Shown: positions 22,391 through 35,981 of the stretch, in pieces
How positions within the stretch are numbered: the stretch's first letter is position 1
Layout: every line of letters begins with the position of its first letter
NCBI RefSeq assembly: GCF_030052815.1
Contig: NC_079496.1
Span: 42,743,593-42,807,592, forward strand
Length of the DNA stretch: 64,000 bases
Direction of reading: 5' to 3'
Origin: Hevea brasiliensis
Lineage: Eukaryota > Streptophyta > Magnoliopsida > Malpighiales > Euphorbiaceae
Position numbers and translations under genes: made by a program
Notes under the pieces: generated by a model
Told to the model about the DNA's origin: nothing
What the model saw: only the letters and a program-made list of their open reading frames with translations
The model's database searches: none

Positions 22391-25300
22391 TTAATCTTCT
22401 TCTTGGCCGAATGAAACCACCTCCCAAATTCCACCATTGACGTCCCATGTTCAAGCTCCACCCATCCACTTCCAAGCCAATTTCTTCCTAAGTTCCTTCA
22501 TCAAAGTTAGTCTACACACCTTGGGTAGTAGATAGGCAATAAGAAGACCAAGTTTTGGAGAGGTTTTGAAGAATTTCCAAAGTGGTAAGTTTGTGTTTTT
22601 GGGTTATTGCTTCATTAAAGTTAGTAAGAATGTTATGGGTACTTGAATTGATGAAGAAATTTTGAGGTTTTGGTGAGTTATTATTATGTACTAATTTAGG
22701 TAGCCATGGTGATTAAAGAGCTTGAATTTTTTTCACATGAAATTGATGGGTATTGATGTTGATTGAAGTAAATAAAAGTTCTAGTAGGTTAATTATTGGT
22801 GTATGTTAAAGTTGAGTACTTGAGTTGGAAATTTATTTTGAGTTTGAAATTTTATGCGTAATTGCCTAAATGGACAGCCATGGAATTGTATAATAAATGA
22901 ACTATTCTTACATGTATTGTGGAGAATTAATATTGACTAATGTGATTTAAGATTTTAGTAAGTTAACTTCATGTATATGTGATGGTGGACCAAGTGAAAA
23001 ATTGAGCTTGAAAGCAATTATGGGAGGCTTTACAATTCAGCAGCTTGTAACTTCTTGAAGAATGCTGGAATTCATGAAGTTGTTTGTTGAATTGTGGTAC
23101 TTGTTATGGCAGTTTGTGAATATGCATGATGGTGTGAGGTTGGACATGTAAATGAGCTAGGTTAGGCAATTGAATTGTTGTAATTTAAGCTTGAAAAATT
23201 ATGTACTATATGGTGCATATTGAGTGTGATTATAAGATGCCAAAATGACCAACAATATGTTGTGAAATGTGTTTAGGTTATGGTACAAACCAGAATTGGC
23301 TTGAATGTGTAGTTTGGTAAGTGTTAAAAGTGTCCTTTGATGAGTAATGAACAAAATGCAATAGGGCAGTTTATGTTATGGGCCTAGAACCTTAAGTGTG
23401 TGGCTCCAATTGGTATGAGACCAATTAGAGGTGAAACTAGGCACAAAAAGTGCCAACTTTCATGAAGGAAGCTTACCAAAATTCTGCTTGTAAGATAACT
23501 TGAAAAGTGACCAAATCCGGATTAGTGCAATTAAGGCCTGAAAATTAACCATTTGGGTAGCAGTTAGTGTTTTGGCCATAACTCACTCAAAACAGGTCCA
23601 ATTGACCTGAAATTTTTACCATGAATAGTTAAGACCTATATCTACAAGTCTTATGAAGACACCAAAGCCCACAAATGACCATAGGCAAGTCAAAAAGCTT
23701 GCACAAGTTCGGGTCCAAAAACTAGCTGAACCTAAAATGACCTAAAGTGACCAATTTTGATGCATTTTGACTAGCAATAGTAAAATGACCATAACTTGGT
23801 CTAGTAAACTCAGAATGACCTGAAATTTTGCCCCGCGTGCAATAAGATATAGATCTACAAGTTTGTAGTTCGACCGAAACCCGAAAACTGAGGGAACTAG
23901 GTCGTCCGGCTAGGTCAAACTAGTATCCTGTAATCCAGCAAATTGCAATAAAACGCAATATACATGGAAATGAATTGGGTAACATGTACTAACCCTAAAA
24001 GGCTACAAATGTGACATATTAGTAACATTAAAACCTAATTTACCTAGAATGCATTGAAGGTCGACATATTAGGTTGACTAAGCAAATAATAGAATTCAAT
24101 GAATTAATTATCAAGCATTATCATTAGAGACAGTTTAAATGAGTACTGAAACACTTCAAATTGTGTTTTTCAGTTAGCAAGGACTCAGGAAAAGGGAAGG
24201 AAACACTGAGTCAGAGCCAAGAGACAGTTATTAGAGGTTTGTGCACAATAGTTATTTCTTTTGAATTTTTCAATTGAAATAAATTATGATTATTTGTATG
24301 TTATTGTTTTAAATTGTCTTTGTGCACAATAATTTTGATTTCTTATTTTCTACTTAAAAATTTATTTGAACATTATAGTTTTAAATTGTGTCTGTACACA
24401 ATACTTTTTATATTCACTGCTTTTACCAGAAAATTTATTTGGAGAAATGAGTTATGAATAATATTTGATTGTTTTGGCTTTGGGAATCTTATTTGGAAAT
24501 TAATGTGTTGCCTACTTTGCAAATGGAAATTTTGAGATAAAATATGATTTGTGTTTTGTATGAAATATTTAAATATTATGATTTGGAATTGTTTTGATTC
24601 ACACTTCGCATGACACTGTTACTATGTTCCTCCTCCATTTATGGGGTGAGTGTGATTATATTCCTCCCTCTTTGACTTATCAGTCTGGGGTGAGTGTGAT
24701 TATTTTCCTCCTTCTCTGGTTTACCAGTTGAGGTTGTAGATCGGATGAGTACTTATTAGCTAGCTAGCCACCTCCCTCATTGATTTTGATTAGTGGGGTT
24801 TTAGAATGCTTTGTCGTGGTGTACAACACGGCACTGATCGAAAATTTTGTGTCATGGCTTAAGTTGTGTATGAATTGGCAACACTGTGTTTATTAAATTA
24901 TTTGACCCAAAATTTTTCTATAATGAGCTTTGATAATTTGTGAAATGTAATTGTGCAGCATTCAAATTGTGTTATTGATTGGCAAAATTGTATTGTTTAG
25001 TTATTTGATCAAACTGTGTTATTAATTGGCAAAACTGTATTATTCAGTTATTTGATCAAATGGTATTATTGATTGGCAAAATTGTACTATTCAGATATTT
25101 GATCAAATTTGTGTTATATGAACTTTGTAAATTGTAAAATGGAATTGTGAACTATTTGATTTGTGAATTGTCAATAAAAGATTTATGTATCGCATTTCAA
25201 ATTGTTATTGTGCACCACTAAGTAAATTTTACTCAGCGATAGCTTTTCATTGCTGTCGCAGGTAGACAGACTGACAGGGCAGCAGAGTAGGCTGCTAGTG

Positions 25301-25868
25301 CTTCAGTGAGAGATCATTGGGTATATTGAGTATACCATATTTTGCATTTTGTATTATAATGTATGTTCACTATATGTATATAGTGTTATTCGTTTTGAAC
25401 AGTTGTAAATTAAAGTTGTACATTGAAGTTATAAAATAAATTGTGAATTATTTTGACTTGTAAAATTTGTACTATATTTCTTTTATCTCAGCCTTTGAAA
25501 ATACTGAAAAATTACTGTGGATTTGAGTTGAGAAACATATTGAGTTGATCAAATATTGGAGTTGAGACTGAGAAATATATTTGAAGTGCTTTTTATAGGT
25601 TTTTGAAGAACTGTTTTATTCAAAATACGGATGGCACTCCGCCAAAATTTTTACAGAAATTACTAATAATTCAAATGTGTTAGCTGTTTCACTTCAGTTC
25701 AAAAAAGTTTTTAACACCTGTAAATAGTGCTCACCACTGTAAAAAGAAGTAAGAAAAGTTTTAAAATCCCTTGTAGTGTATTTAATGGGTTACCAGTAGA
25801 CGAAGTTGGTAATTCATTAGGTATACTATGGGATCATGTTATGCCTTATAGAGGGGTAGGGTGTGACA
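22391..25868 (+). repeat. Element F: L-type LTR, 5' end lost to element C
   Basis: It ends GAGGGGTAGGGTGTGACA, the L-family terminus, and matches B, M and the reverse of D over most of its length. The first ~600 bp are missing because C lies there. No primer site follows the end, so it is a solo LTR or a 3' LTR. It is more diverged from D than the D LTRs are from each other. CCATAACT modules occur at 23380-23960. No gene is seen. Confidence 0.85.
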
Positions 25869-25948
25869 GTCTTCCAGCCGAAGTTCCAAAAGATCAAAGC
25901 TGCAAACCCTCTTCGGTTCTTTCAATCCATTTCCTTAGACAGATGTTT
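25869..25948 (+). repeat. Element H, left piece: host DNA of the copia insertion
   Basis: 80 bp between LTR F and copia element G. It continues, after removal of G and one TGTTT copy, into 35982 onward. The joined sequence resembles an Athila-type LTR (weak, from memory of family structure). Confidence 0.45.
25944..25948. repeat. Target site duplication TGTTT (left copy) of copia element G
   Basis: TGTTT directly precedes the LTR start TGTTGAAGG and is repeated at 35977-35981 after the other LTR. Confidence 0.93.
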
Positions 25949-28060
25949 TGTTGAAGGAGCAGAAGCATGAAAAACACAAGTTTATACCATTGAATTCAAA
26001 AATTTTCACCTAGGGTCACATGCATCATGCAAGATTTATTTTTATCTATTTGATTTCAATGATAAACAATATATTAAAACTCTTTTAATATGTTTTTGGA
26101 TTTGTATATGCCATTTAAGATTTTAAAATTAATCAGATTAATTTTAGAACCCTAGATTAGATCAAGAACAAATACACTAACCTCTTGATGCACTGCAGTG
26201 TATTTGTGCCTTTCAGATGCATCTTCGGGACACTAGATGTTGTCCCTCTTGCTTGTCCACACCAAGAACACCTATGGCAGCCCTTGAATAGCTTATAAAG
26301 CTTTTTCTATTAATTAGAAAATCAAGTTTTGCCTTTTAAGAGATTAAAGATGTAAACAGGACACTAGAAACAATTTTTAGTTTTTTTAATTCAAGAGATT
26401 GTTTGCTAATCTCTTAGAATAGATGAGAGATGAAGAAGAAGAGAGGGAGAGGAGCCTTTGGGTGGCTGCACAAAGAGGATAGCTACTGGTTGTTTTGTTT
26501 TCTTTTCATAACAACACTTATATAGCTAGGTCAACACATTAAACCCTTACCACATGTCACCCTCTGATTGGTTCTAGGTTTAATCGACCCAATCACATTG
26601 TGCCAAGTGTCAAACCTATATTTAATCTTAATTTTAATCATCATATATGATTAAAAAAACATTTGGCAAGCTTATGTATAATGCCATGTGTCACCATCTC
26701 ATGGTGCCACATGTCACCTTGTGAAATGACCAAAATGCCCTTGTGTCTTAATTTTGAGTTTTCAACCGAAAATAATTATTTTACTTCTTCTAATCAATTT
26801 ATATAAAATATAAATTAATTAATTAATCTTTATTAATTAATTTCTCATTAATTAAATTCATATTTAAACACTTTAAACATAAATTTAACTTATACTATAC
26901 ATCCAATAATCTAGATTTGGTTTCAAGTCATGCTAGGGACTTTGCAATCTAATTATAAACCAAACCGATTTAATTAATCAATTAAACTATTTAATTAATT
27001 AATTAAATCATATTTAATTAGGTGATAACTTGTGTATGTGTGTGACTTACTAGGCTCATCACTAATTGGCTATGAGATATGATATCAACTCTTAATATCA
27101 TCAGAACTCTTTCTTACCATAAATGATTTCTCTAAATCATTTTATGCACCTCATAGACCATGGTTAACACCTAGCATAGCAAGCCATGGGTACCCAATTA
27201 GTAATAAGGTTTGCCTTAAATGAACCTATAATCATATGTTACCATGCACTAGAATCTCTCTGTTACAAAATCCCAACTCAAGCTGGAGTCATGGTTTATG
27301 TCAAACCCCATTTGCTATGAATATTATGTTCTCTTTTAATTCCAATTTTTTATTAAAAGATTTTCTCATAAGAAACTCTTTCTGAATAAATCTATCTGTC
27401 CTGGCCAGGAACTTAAAACATCAAGAACAATTAAATGAACATAGGATTTTATCTCTATTTACTTAGAGGAACAAATTCCATCTTGATAAACACTTACCTC
27501 CATATATAACTAGTAGGAGCCAACACATGCCCATATACCCATACACAGTACAAGTATGAAAGTAGTATCTAACTCAAACCACCTATATACTAGATAACTA
27601 TGCTATCTCAAGTCTAAAGATTATATGCACTGATATGATTTATGACAATGCATTGACAAGAGTAAACTCCATGTGCTTGTCATAAGTGTCACTAGTTCGG
27701 CCTACTTATCATGTATAAGTGCCTATCATGTTTGTTATATGGCATGAGACTCACCATTCCATCTTATTTATATCTCATATAAATAACTTGGGAACAAACA
27801 TAAATACAATCTTTCTGGGTAAGTCATGTCCTTATTATGAAGTATCCTCAATGGTGAACCTATTTATGATACTTTGTGTTAGAAATACTGTCACTCATAT
27901 TCTTAACAACTTAAGAATAGAATTTCTAACAAAATATCAATAGACCTTTTCTATTACACATAAATTTATTATGTAAACAGAAAAGTGGAAATGCCTTTTA
28001 TTAATAAAAACATGTACAAGATACATACTAAATGATATGCTCTAACGCGTACTACTAACA
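25949..28060 (-). repeat. 3' LTR of copia element G
   Basis: On the + strand it runs TGTTGAAGGAG to TACTAACA; it matches 33846-35976 over its full length with scattered differences. A purine-rich stretch next to it (28061-28075, in sense GCTAGTGGGAGAT) is the likely polypurine tract. No gene is seen. Confidence 0.93.
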
Positions 28061-28119
28061 ATCTCCCACTAGCACTAGAGCCATTCATTACAATATCTTA
28101 GACCCATCTTCTCAAGATG

Positions 28120-28611
28120 TTAGTCTAGCTGAGTCTGTGACATAGGCTTAGTGAATGGATCAACTAGATTTTCAGCTGATGCTATTTTCTGCATGGCTAC
28201 ATCGCCTCGCCCAACTATTTCTCTGATAATGTGGTAGCGCTTTTCTATGTGTTTGGATTTTTGGTGAGACCTGGGTTCCTTAACCTGTATGACCACTCCA
28301 TTGTTGTCACAGTGTAGTGGAACTACTGACTCATTGGAAGGAACTACTGTAAGTTCTGTCACGAACTTCTTTATCCAAACAGCTTCCTTTGTAGCATCTG
28401 ATGCAGCAATATACTCAGCCTCGGTAGTGGAATCTGTAGTCGTGCTCTGTTTGGAACTCTTCCAACTGACTGCACCTCCATTACAAATGAATACATATCC
28501 AGAGGTAGACTTTTTATCATCGATATCTGATTGGAAATCAGAATCAGTATAAGCATCCAATTGCAAGTCTCCACCTCCATAGATCAAGAATAAATCCTTA
28601 ATTATTCTCAA
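28120..28611 (-). pseudogene. RNase H of copia element G
   Basis: A copia RNase H with the catalytic residues in place: Asp in AYTDSDF, Glu in TEAEYIA, Asp in HCDNNGV, and the C-terminal KHIEKRYHIIRE and LVDPFTKP blocks. It is separated from RT by stops at 28612-28638, so the polyprotein is broken there. Confidence 0.88.
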
Positions 28612-28638
28612 GTATTTAAGGATATTCTTGACAGCTAT

Positions 28639-29718
28639 CTAATGTTCTAAACCTGGATTGGATTGATACTTGCTAGTCAAACTAACAGCATATGCCATAT
28701 CTGGCCTAGTACACAACATTGCATACATTAAACTTCCAATAGCCAAAGCATATGAAATCCTGGCCATTTTATCTATTTCTTTAAGTGTCTTTGGAGACAT
28801 CTCTTTAGAAAGATGGATACCATGTCTCACTGGTAACAATCCTCTATTGGAATCAAGCATGTTAAACCTCTTTAACACCTTTTCTAAGAATAGACTTTGG
28901 GATAAACTAATTATTTTTTTCGCTCTATCTCTATAGATGCGAATCCTAAGAATATAGGTTGCCTCCCCTAAGTCTTTCATGGAGAATGTATTTGACAACC
29001 ATACCTTTACAGTTGTCAACATACCTATGTCATTACCCATCAACAGTATATCATCCACATATAAGACAAGAAAAGTGATGGCACTGTCACTAACCTTCTT
29101 ATATACACATGGTTCATCCTCATTTTTGATAAAACCAAATGATTTAATGGCTTCATCAAAATGGATGTTCCAACTTCTCGAAGCTTGCTTCAACCCATAA
29201 ATGGATCGCTTTAGCTTGCATACCTTGGGACCATCTTGGGATTCAAAACCCACAGGTTGTTCCATGAAAATGTTTTCTTCAATGTATCCATTGAGAAAAG
29301 CTGTTTTGACATCCATCTTCCAAATCTCATAATCATAGTATGCAGCTATTGCTAATAGAATCCTAATTGATTTAAGCATGGCAACAGGCGAGAAAGTCTC
29401 CGCATAGTCGATTCCTTGCCTTTGGCGAAACCCTTTTGCTACTAGCCTTGCCTTATAGGTCTCTACCTTTCCATCAGAACCAATTTTCTTCTTCAAAACC
29501 CATTTGTTCCCTATAGGTACAATACCTTCAGGTGGGTTAACAAGATCCCAAACTTGATTCTTATACATGGAATCAATCTCGGATTTCATAGCATCAATCC
29601 ATTTTGAAGAGTCTATATCTGATATAGCTTCTTCATAGGTAAGTGGATCATCTCCATGATCTACTTCTTCATGAGTAGACAACTCTTGCTCTTCTTCATG
29701 AAGGAAACCATATCCCAT
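28639..29718 (-). pseudogene. Reverse transcriptase of copia element G
   Basis: An open 359-codon stretch with the copia RT order: NKWVLKKKIGSDGKV, YKARLVAKGF, DYAETFSPVA, the DVKTAFLNG block carrying the first catalytic Asp, IYGLKQASR, and the catalytic YVDD (about 29050). It ends with the SLMYAMLCTRPDMAYAV connection. Upstream, 29719-29977 holds degraded linker sequence with stops, so this part cannot be made as part of the full polyprotein. Confidence 0.9.
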
Positions 29719-29977
29719 TGGTGGGTGGGATACCTTGGTTGTTCTATGAGGAACAGTTATAGATGTTTCATCAATGGGTGTAGGTTGACTATGGATCTAT
29801 ATCCATTTTATCTATTGGTTGGTCAGAATTCTCCAATTCTAACTCTATTTGCCTTCCTTTGCCTCCTTCTTGAACAAACTGTTGTTCAAGAAATGTGGCA
29901 TCTCTACTTTTCACAATCTTTTGTGAAGTAGGCAAATAAAAATAATATCCAAAACTATCTTTTGGATATCTAAAAAA

Positions 29978-31684
29978 TCAACCTTTTTCTGATATGGTTT
30001 TCAATTTATCAGTGTTCAGCTTTTTGACATAAGCTGGACAACTCCAAATCTTAACATGCTTAAGACTTGGTTTTCTTCCATGCCATATCTCATAAGGTGT
30101 GGAAGAAATTGATTTTGATGGAATCCTATTCAGAATATACAAAGCTGATTCTAATGCAAATCCCCAAAAGGAGATTGGCATATCAATATAGCTCATCATA
30201 CTATGTACCATATCCAATAGGGTACGATTTCTCCTTTCAGATACACCATTCAACTGTGGTGTTCCTAGAGGAGTCAGCTGGGAAACAATGCCATGCTCTC
30301 TCAAGTATTCATCAAATTCAGTACTCAAATATTCACCTCCACGATCTGATCGAAGAGCTTTAATACTCTTTCCTGTTTGATTTTCTACTTTAGATTTAAA
30401 TTCTTTAAACTTTTCAAATGATTCATGTTTGTATTTCATCAAATACAAATACCCAAACCTTGATTTATCATCAGTAAAGGTAATAAAATAATGAAAACTG
30501 CCTCTAGCCACTTCCTTAAATGGATCACATACATCACTATGTATTAGCTCTAAAATATTTTCAGCCCTTAGCCCTTGTCCAATAAAGGGTGATCTAGTCA
30601 TTTTGCCCTGAAGGCAAAATTCACAAGTTGGAGTAGGCTCAGAGCCCAGTGAGGATAGAATCCCCATTTTCTCTAATTTTGCAATCCTATCTTCTGCAAC
30701 ATGACATAACCATAAGTGCCAAATATATTTTGAGCTTGAGTTGGTTTTCACCATGGCATTACATTCATTTAGATCACTTGCATTCATTTTGTGTTTGTCA
30801 TTATTATCCAAATAATAAAGACCATCATTCATATAACCCGAACCAACATATTTATTTCCAAAATAAATATTGCAAACATCATCTGTGAACTGAAATTCAT
30901 AGCCATTTCTAGTCAAAATAGATATAGAAATGATGTTCTTAAAAGCATCAGGTACATATAAAATATTATCCAAACACAAAACATGTCTAAACATGTAAAA
31001 AGATTTAGATCCTATGGCTAAAGCTTCAAGTGTTGAGCCATTGCCAATCCGAACTCTAACATCTTGAGAACGCAAGCTGCTACTATTTGCTAGTTCCTGC
31101 ATATCATTAGAAATGTGAGAACTGGCACAAGTATCTAAAATCCAAGCTATAGATGAATTATGAGTATCATCAGAATCTAAATAACAAGATGTGGACATAC
31201 CTTCCGAAGGTTTATCCTTCTTGTCCTTCAAAGAAGCAAGATACTCTGGGTAGTTCCTTTTCCAGTGCCCATCCTTCTGGCAGTGGAAACACTTTCCTTT
31301 GCCTCCATCAGCTTTAGTCTTTCCTTTCTGTTTAGCTATTTTCTTAGAAGGACCAAGAATCTGAGGTTTCTTTTTCTTATTGCCCTTCTTCTTGTTGGAC
31401 TTTCTAGCAGAAGAAAATGCAATTAAAGCAACCTCTTTTCCTTTATTGCCCGGCATATTCTTTTGGGCAATAACCAGCATGTTAAGTAAATCAGCTAAGG
31501 TGCATTCCTGTTTAGTCATATAAAAATTTGTCACAAAATTCACAAAAGACTCAGGAAGGGACTGAAGGATCAAATCTATCTGTAGTTGGAAATCCATGTT
31601 GAAGTCAAGATGTTCCAGCTGCTCAATCAGCCGAATCATCTTGTGGACATGATCCCCAACATTCTGTCCCTCAGACATCCTCAT
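29978..31684 (-). pseudogene. gag end, protease and integrase of copia element G
   Basis: In order: the second half of gag; a zinc knuckle CFHCQKDGHWKRNY whose last Cys is Tyr; a protease site reading LDTCAS where Gly after the Asp-Thr pair is expected; the GAG-pre-integrase zinc region with HVAEDR and CEFCLQGK; and an integrase core with all three acidic residues (HSD, SDRGGEY, SERRNRT). A downstream integrase block (YEIWHGRKPSLKHVKIW) is present. The integrase looks intact but the knuckle and protease changes would impair packaging and processing. Confidence 0.9.
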
Positions 31685-31693
31685 GCGGAACAG

Positions 31694-32050
31694 CTACCTA
31701 GATATCTCATACCTAGCATTCCTACTGTGCTCACCATACAACTCTTGTAGGTGAAAGAGGATCTCACTCGCACTCTGCATGTTCTCATGCTGCTTCTGTA
31801 ACTCATTACTCATGGAAGCAAGCATGTAACACTTAGCTCTCATATCATGCCCCTTCCACTTGTCCAAAGTTTCATGTTCCTCTTGAGTGGCCTCTATAGG
31901 TAAGGGACCAGGGACATTTGAGTCTAGAACATATCCTATATGTTCAAGATTCAGGACAAGTTTCAAATTTCATAGCCAATCAGACATATTAGGTCCTGTC
32001 AACCTATTGCGATCAAGTATGCTTGCAAGGATATTGGATGGTGGTGGTTA
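31694..32050 (-). pseudogene. N-terminal gag of copia element G
   Basis: It holds the UBN2-type gag start (LDSNVPGPLP, then the KWKGHDMRAKCYMLASM block). A TAG at about 31694 separates it from the rest of gag and a TGA lies near 31967; both fit a C-to-T change at a Gln and an Arg codon. The true start lies upstream near 32050 and cannot be fixed exactly. Confidence 0.78.
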
Positions 32051-33833
32051 TTCTGTGTTCATTATTATTAAAAAAATTAATTGTAGAAAATAACCAGATT
32101 AATTAGTAAATATATCAAGTAATTAACCAAAATGATTATGGTCTTTTAATTAAATTGGTCCTCCCACTAACTTAGCGAATCCTACACTTCCAAAGTAGAA
32201 AACGAAAATCTTAGTTGGATGGATTTCTAGTGGATGATTGAATTCTTATAATTTTATTAATCATCCTCAGGTACATCCATTATTGGAATTACAATAAACT
32301 ATAAGTGAGCAACTCCTTGCCCATCACATCTCATGTGAGGTTCAATCCTTTACCTAGCTCCTAATGCTCAAAATCTCAGGTACATCCATTATTGACTTAT
32401 CTTGCATTAGTTAAGTTGATCCCATTGAGCCAGTAATTATGTAAATAATTTTAATGTCCTCAAGTACATCCAATATTGGCCACCAAACCATTTACATATT
32501 TACAACATCTCATGCTTAATAATTATTCTTAAGAAAATCTCTTAAATTAATTGCATCTTATGTAAGTATTTAAAATTTCTTAAAATAACTGCCTCAATGG
32601 AGGGCCCATGTTATAATTACTTTAATTATAGCATTTCCAACTTAATCAGTTGTTTGGAAGATTTTATGGTCATCCTAATTACTATTAAGGTCTCACTTTG
32701 CACATTATCCATTTAGCATGCATATATCATATACTGCATACATTCACATACATCTCATGCATTCATGGATAAGCAGTAAATATGGTATGATCATGGACTT
32801 TCTAAGGGATTCAATTCTAAGCCACCAAGAATTGAATCAGGGCATTCCTAAGTGCATTTCATTCATTCATTTTATAAGAGTTGCTGAAGGAGTACGTAAT
32901 CAACACTTGATATTGAATTCCTCCCACTGGTCCCACCAATGCTCTTGACCTCCTTGAACTTCTTGCAATCCAATTGCATAGTAATCCTTGGCATACCAAG
33001 GTGAATTTACAAGAACTTAAATAAATGACATTACAACCCAAAAATTATTACAAACTTAATAATACATGCCCAAAATAAATTAAAATAAATTAATTAATTT
33101 ACAATCCCAAAAAACATAAAAGAAATAAATCCAAGCACATTGGTCTTTTATAGTCCATGATAATCCATCATGCATATCACTATTTAACAATTAAATAAAA
33201 TATACATAATTAAATTAAATTGAATATCTCATATTCAACTTAAAAATCCAGATTTGAATATTATTCAAACAAATTTAAAAATTCATATTTGAATCTTATT
33301 CAAACAAATTTAAAAATTTAGATTTGAATCACATTCAAACAACCTTAAAAATTCATATTTGAATCACATTCAAACAATTTTTAAAAATCAGATTTGAATC
33401 ACATTCAAACAATTTTTAAAAATTTAGATTTGAATATTATTCAAACAACTTTAAAAAATCAGATTTAAATATGATTCAAACAACTTTAAAAATTCAGATT
33501 TGAATCATATTCAAACAACTTATAAAATTCAGATTTGAATCACATTCAAACAATTTTTAAAATTCTGATTTGAATCAAAATTTAATTGTTTGATTAAATA
33601 TACTAATTAAACACTTTAATTTGTCATTGGATAGGTCTTAGATCATACAACAATTGTAGAATTAAAAGCCAAACCTTGCACCACACATGAAGCCCAAATT
33701 ATGCGCACCATTGATGGTGTTCTTCAAGCATGCCGCCACACATCCATTGCAACCAGCAATGGATAAATCATCTCATGATAAAAAAACACACAATTAAATC
33801 ATATAATCAATAATCTAAATGGCAAATATAGTG
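32051..33833 (-). other. Long untranslated leader of copia element G
   Basis: About 1.8 kb of AT-rich DNA between the primer site and gag. It contains three dispersed copies of ACATCCA(T/A)TATTG (about 32270-32480), the 35-bp array at 33251-33600, and no credible reading frame. Confidence 0.75.
33251..33600. repeat. 35-bp tandem array with internal palindromes
   Basis: Ten units start at 33251, 33286, 33321, 33356, 33391, 33427, 33462, 33497, 33532 and 33567, so the period is 35. A typical unit contains TTTGAATCACATTCAAA, a perfect 7-bp inverted repeat with a 3-base loop. Confidence 0.93.
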
Positions 33834-33844
33834 GCTTTGATACT
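33832..33844 (-). other. Altered primer binding site of copia element G
   Basis: In element sense TAGTATCAAAGCC follows the 5' LTR. It differs from the usual initiator-Met primer site at two bases, both G-to-A. Confidence 0.75.
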
Positions 33845-33845
33845 A

Positions 33846-35976
33846 TGTTGAAGGAGCGGAAGCATGAAAAACACAAGTTTATACCATTGAATTCAAAAAT
33901 TTTTACCTAGGGTCCCATGCATCATGCAAGATTTATTTTTATCTATTTGATTTCAATGATAAACAATATATTAAAACTCTTTTAATATGTTTTTGAATCT
34001 GTATTTGTCATTTAAGATTTTAAAATTAATCATATTAATTTTAGAACCCTAGATTAGATAAAGAACAAATACACTAACCTCTTGATGCACTGCAGTGTAT
34101 TTGTGCCATTCGGATGCATCTTCAGGACACCAGATGTTGTCCCTCTAGCTTGTCCACACCAAGAACACCTATGGCAGCCCTTGAACAGCTTCTAAAGCTT
34201 TTTCTATTAATTAGAAAATCAAGTTTTGCCTTTTAAGAGATTAAAGATGTAAACAGGACAGTAGAAACAATTTCTAGTATTTTTAATTCAAGAGATTATT
34301 TGTTAATCTCTTGGAATAGATGAGAGATGAAGAAGAAGAAAGGGAGAGGAGCCTTTGGGTGGCAGCACAAAGATGATAGCTGCTGGTTGTTTTGTTTTCT
34401 TTTCATAACAACACTTATATAGCTAGGTCAACTCATTAAACCCTTGCCACATGTCACCCTCTGATTGGTTCTAGGTTTAATTGACCAAATCACATTGTGC
34501 CAAGTGTTAAACCTATATTTAATCTTAATTTTAACATCTTACATGATTAAAAATCATTTGGCAAGCTTATGTATAATGCCATGTGTCACCATCTCATGGT
34601 GCCACATGTCACATTGTGAAATGACCAAAATGCCCCTGTGTCTTAATTTTGAGTTCTCAACCTAAAATAATTATTTCTCTTCTTCTAATCAAATTATATC
34701 AAATATCAATCAATTAATTAATCTTTATTAATTAATTTCTCATTAATTAAATTCATATTTAAACACTTTAAATATAAATTTAACTTATACCATACATCCA
34801 ATAATCTAGATTTGGTTTCAAGTCATGCTAGGGACTTTGCAAACTAATTGTAAACCAAAACTATTTAATTAATCAATTAAACTCTTTAATTATTTAATTA
34901 ATTAAATCATATTCAATTAGGTGATAACTTGTGTATAAGTGTGACTTACTAGGCTCATCGCTAATTGGCAATGAGATATGATATCAACTCTTAATATCAT
35001 CAGAACTCTTTCTTACTATAAATGATTTCTCTAAATCAATTTATGCACCTCATAGACCATGGTTAACACCTAGCATAGCATGCCATGGCCACCCAATTAG
35101 TAATAAGGTTTACCTTAAATGAACCTATAATCATATGTTACCATGCACTAGAATCTCTCTGTTACAAAATCCTAACTCCATTTGTTACAAAATCCTAGCT
35201 GGAGTCATGGTTTATGTCAAACCCCATTTGTTATGAATATTATGTTCTCTTTTAATTCCAGTTCTTGATTAAAAGATTTACTCATCAGAAACTCTTTCTT
35301 AATAAATCTATCTGTCCTGGCCAGGAACTTGAAACATCAACAACAATTAAATAAACATAGGATTTTATCTCTATTTACTTAAAGGAACAAATTCCATCTT
35401 GATCAACACCTATCTCCATATATAACTAGTAGGAGCCAACACATACCCATATACCCATACACAGTACAAGTATGAAAGCAGTACCAAACTCAAACCACCT
35501 ATATACAAGATAACTGTGCTATCTCTGGTCTAAAGATTATATGCACTGATATGATTTATGACAATGCATTGGCAAGAGTAAACTCCATGTGCTTGTCATA
35601 AGTGTCACTAGTTCGGCCTACTTATTATGTATAAATGCCTATCATGTTTGTTATATGGCATGAGACTCACCATTCCATCTTACTTATATCTCATATAAAT
35701 AACTTAGCAACAAACATGAATACAATCTTTCTGGATAAGTCATGTCCTTATTATGAAGTACCCTCGATTGTGAACTTATTTATGATACTTCGTGCTTGAA
35801 ATACTGTCACTCATATTCTTAACAACTTAAGAATAGAATTTCTAACAAAATATCAATGAACCTTTTCTATTACACATAAATATATTATATAAACGGAAAA
35901 GTGAAAATGCCTTTTATTAATAAAAACATGTACAAGATACATACTAAATGATATGCTCTAGGGCATATTACTAACA
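33846..35976 (-). repeat. 5' LTR of copia element G
   Basis: In element sense it starts TGTTAGTAATATGCCC at 35976 and ends CTCCTTCAACA at 33846, next to the primer site. It contains a candidate TATA box at 34414-34421. Compared with the 3' LTR there are scattered substitutions and a short extra repeat around 35178-35205. No gene is seen. Confidence 0.93.
34414..34421 (-). promoter_or_regulatory. Candidate TATA box of the copia LTR
   Basis: TATATAAG in element sense, in a context repeated in the 3' LTR (about 26515-26525), about 570 bp before the LTR end. Transcription would run toward gag. Motif only; no transcript data. Confidence 0.5.
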
Positions 35977-35981
35977 TGTTT
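35977..35981. repeat. Target site duplication TGTTT (right copy) of copia element G
   Basis: Exact repeat of 25944-25948 next to the LTR end ACTAACA. Confidence 0.93.

Larger units (their letters stand above)
25949..35976 (-). mobile_element. Element G: complete Ty1/copia retrotransposon (10,028 bp)
   Basis: It has two LTRs of about 2.1 kb (25949-28060 and 33846-35976), exact TGTTT target duplications, and between them on the minus strand gag, protease, integrase, RT and RNase H in copia order (integrase before RT). Gag has an UBN2-like form; the lineage is probably Tork/Angela-like, not certain. Coding regions carry several stops, an altered zinc knuckle and an altered protease site, so it is dead. 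A 35-bp tandem array occupies part of its leader. Confidence 0.95.
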
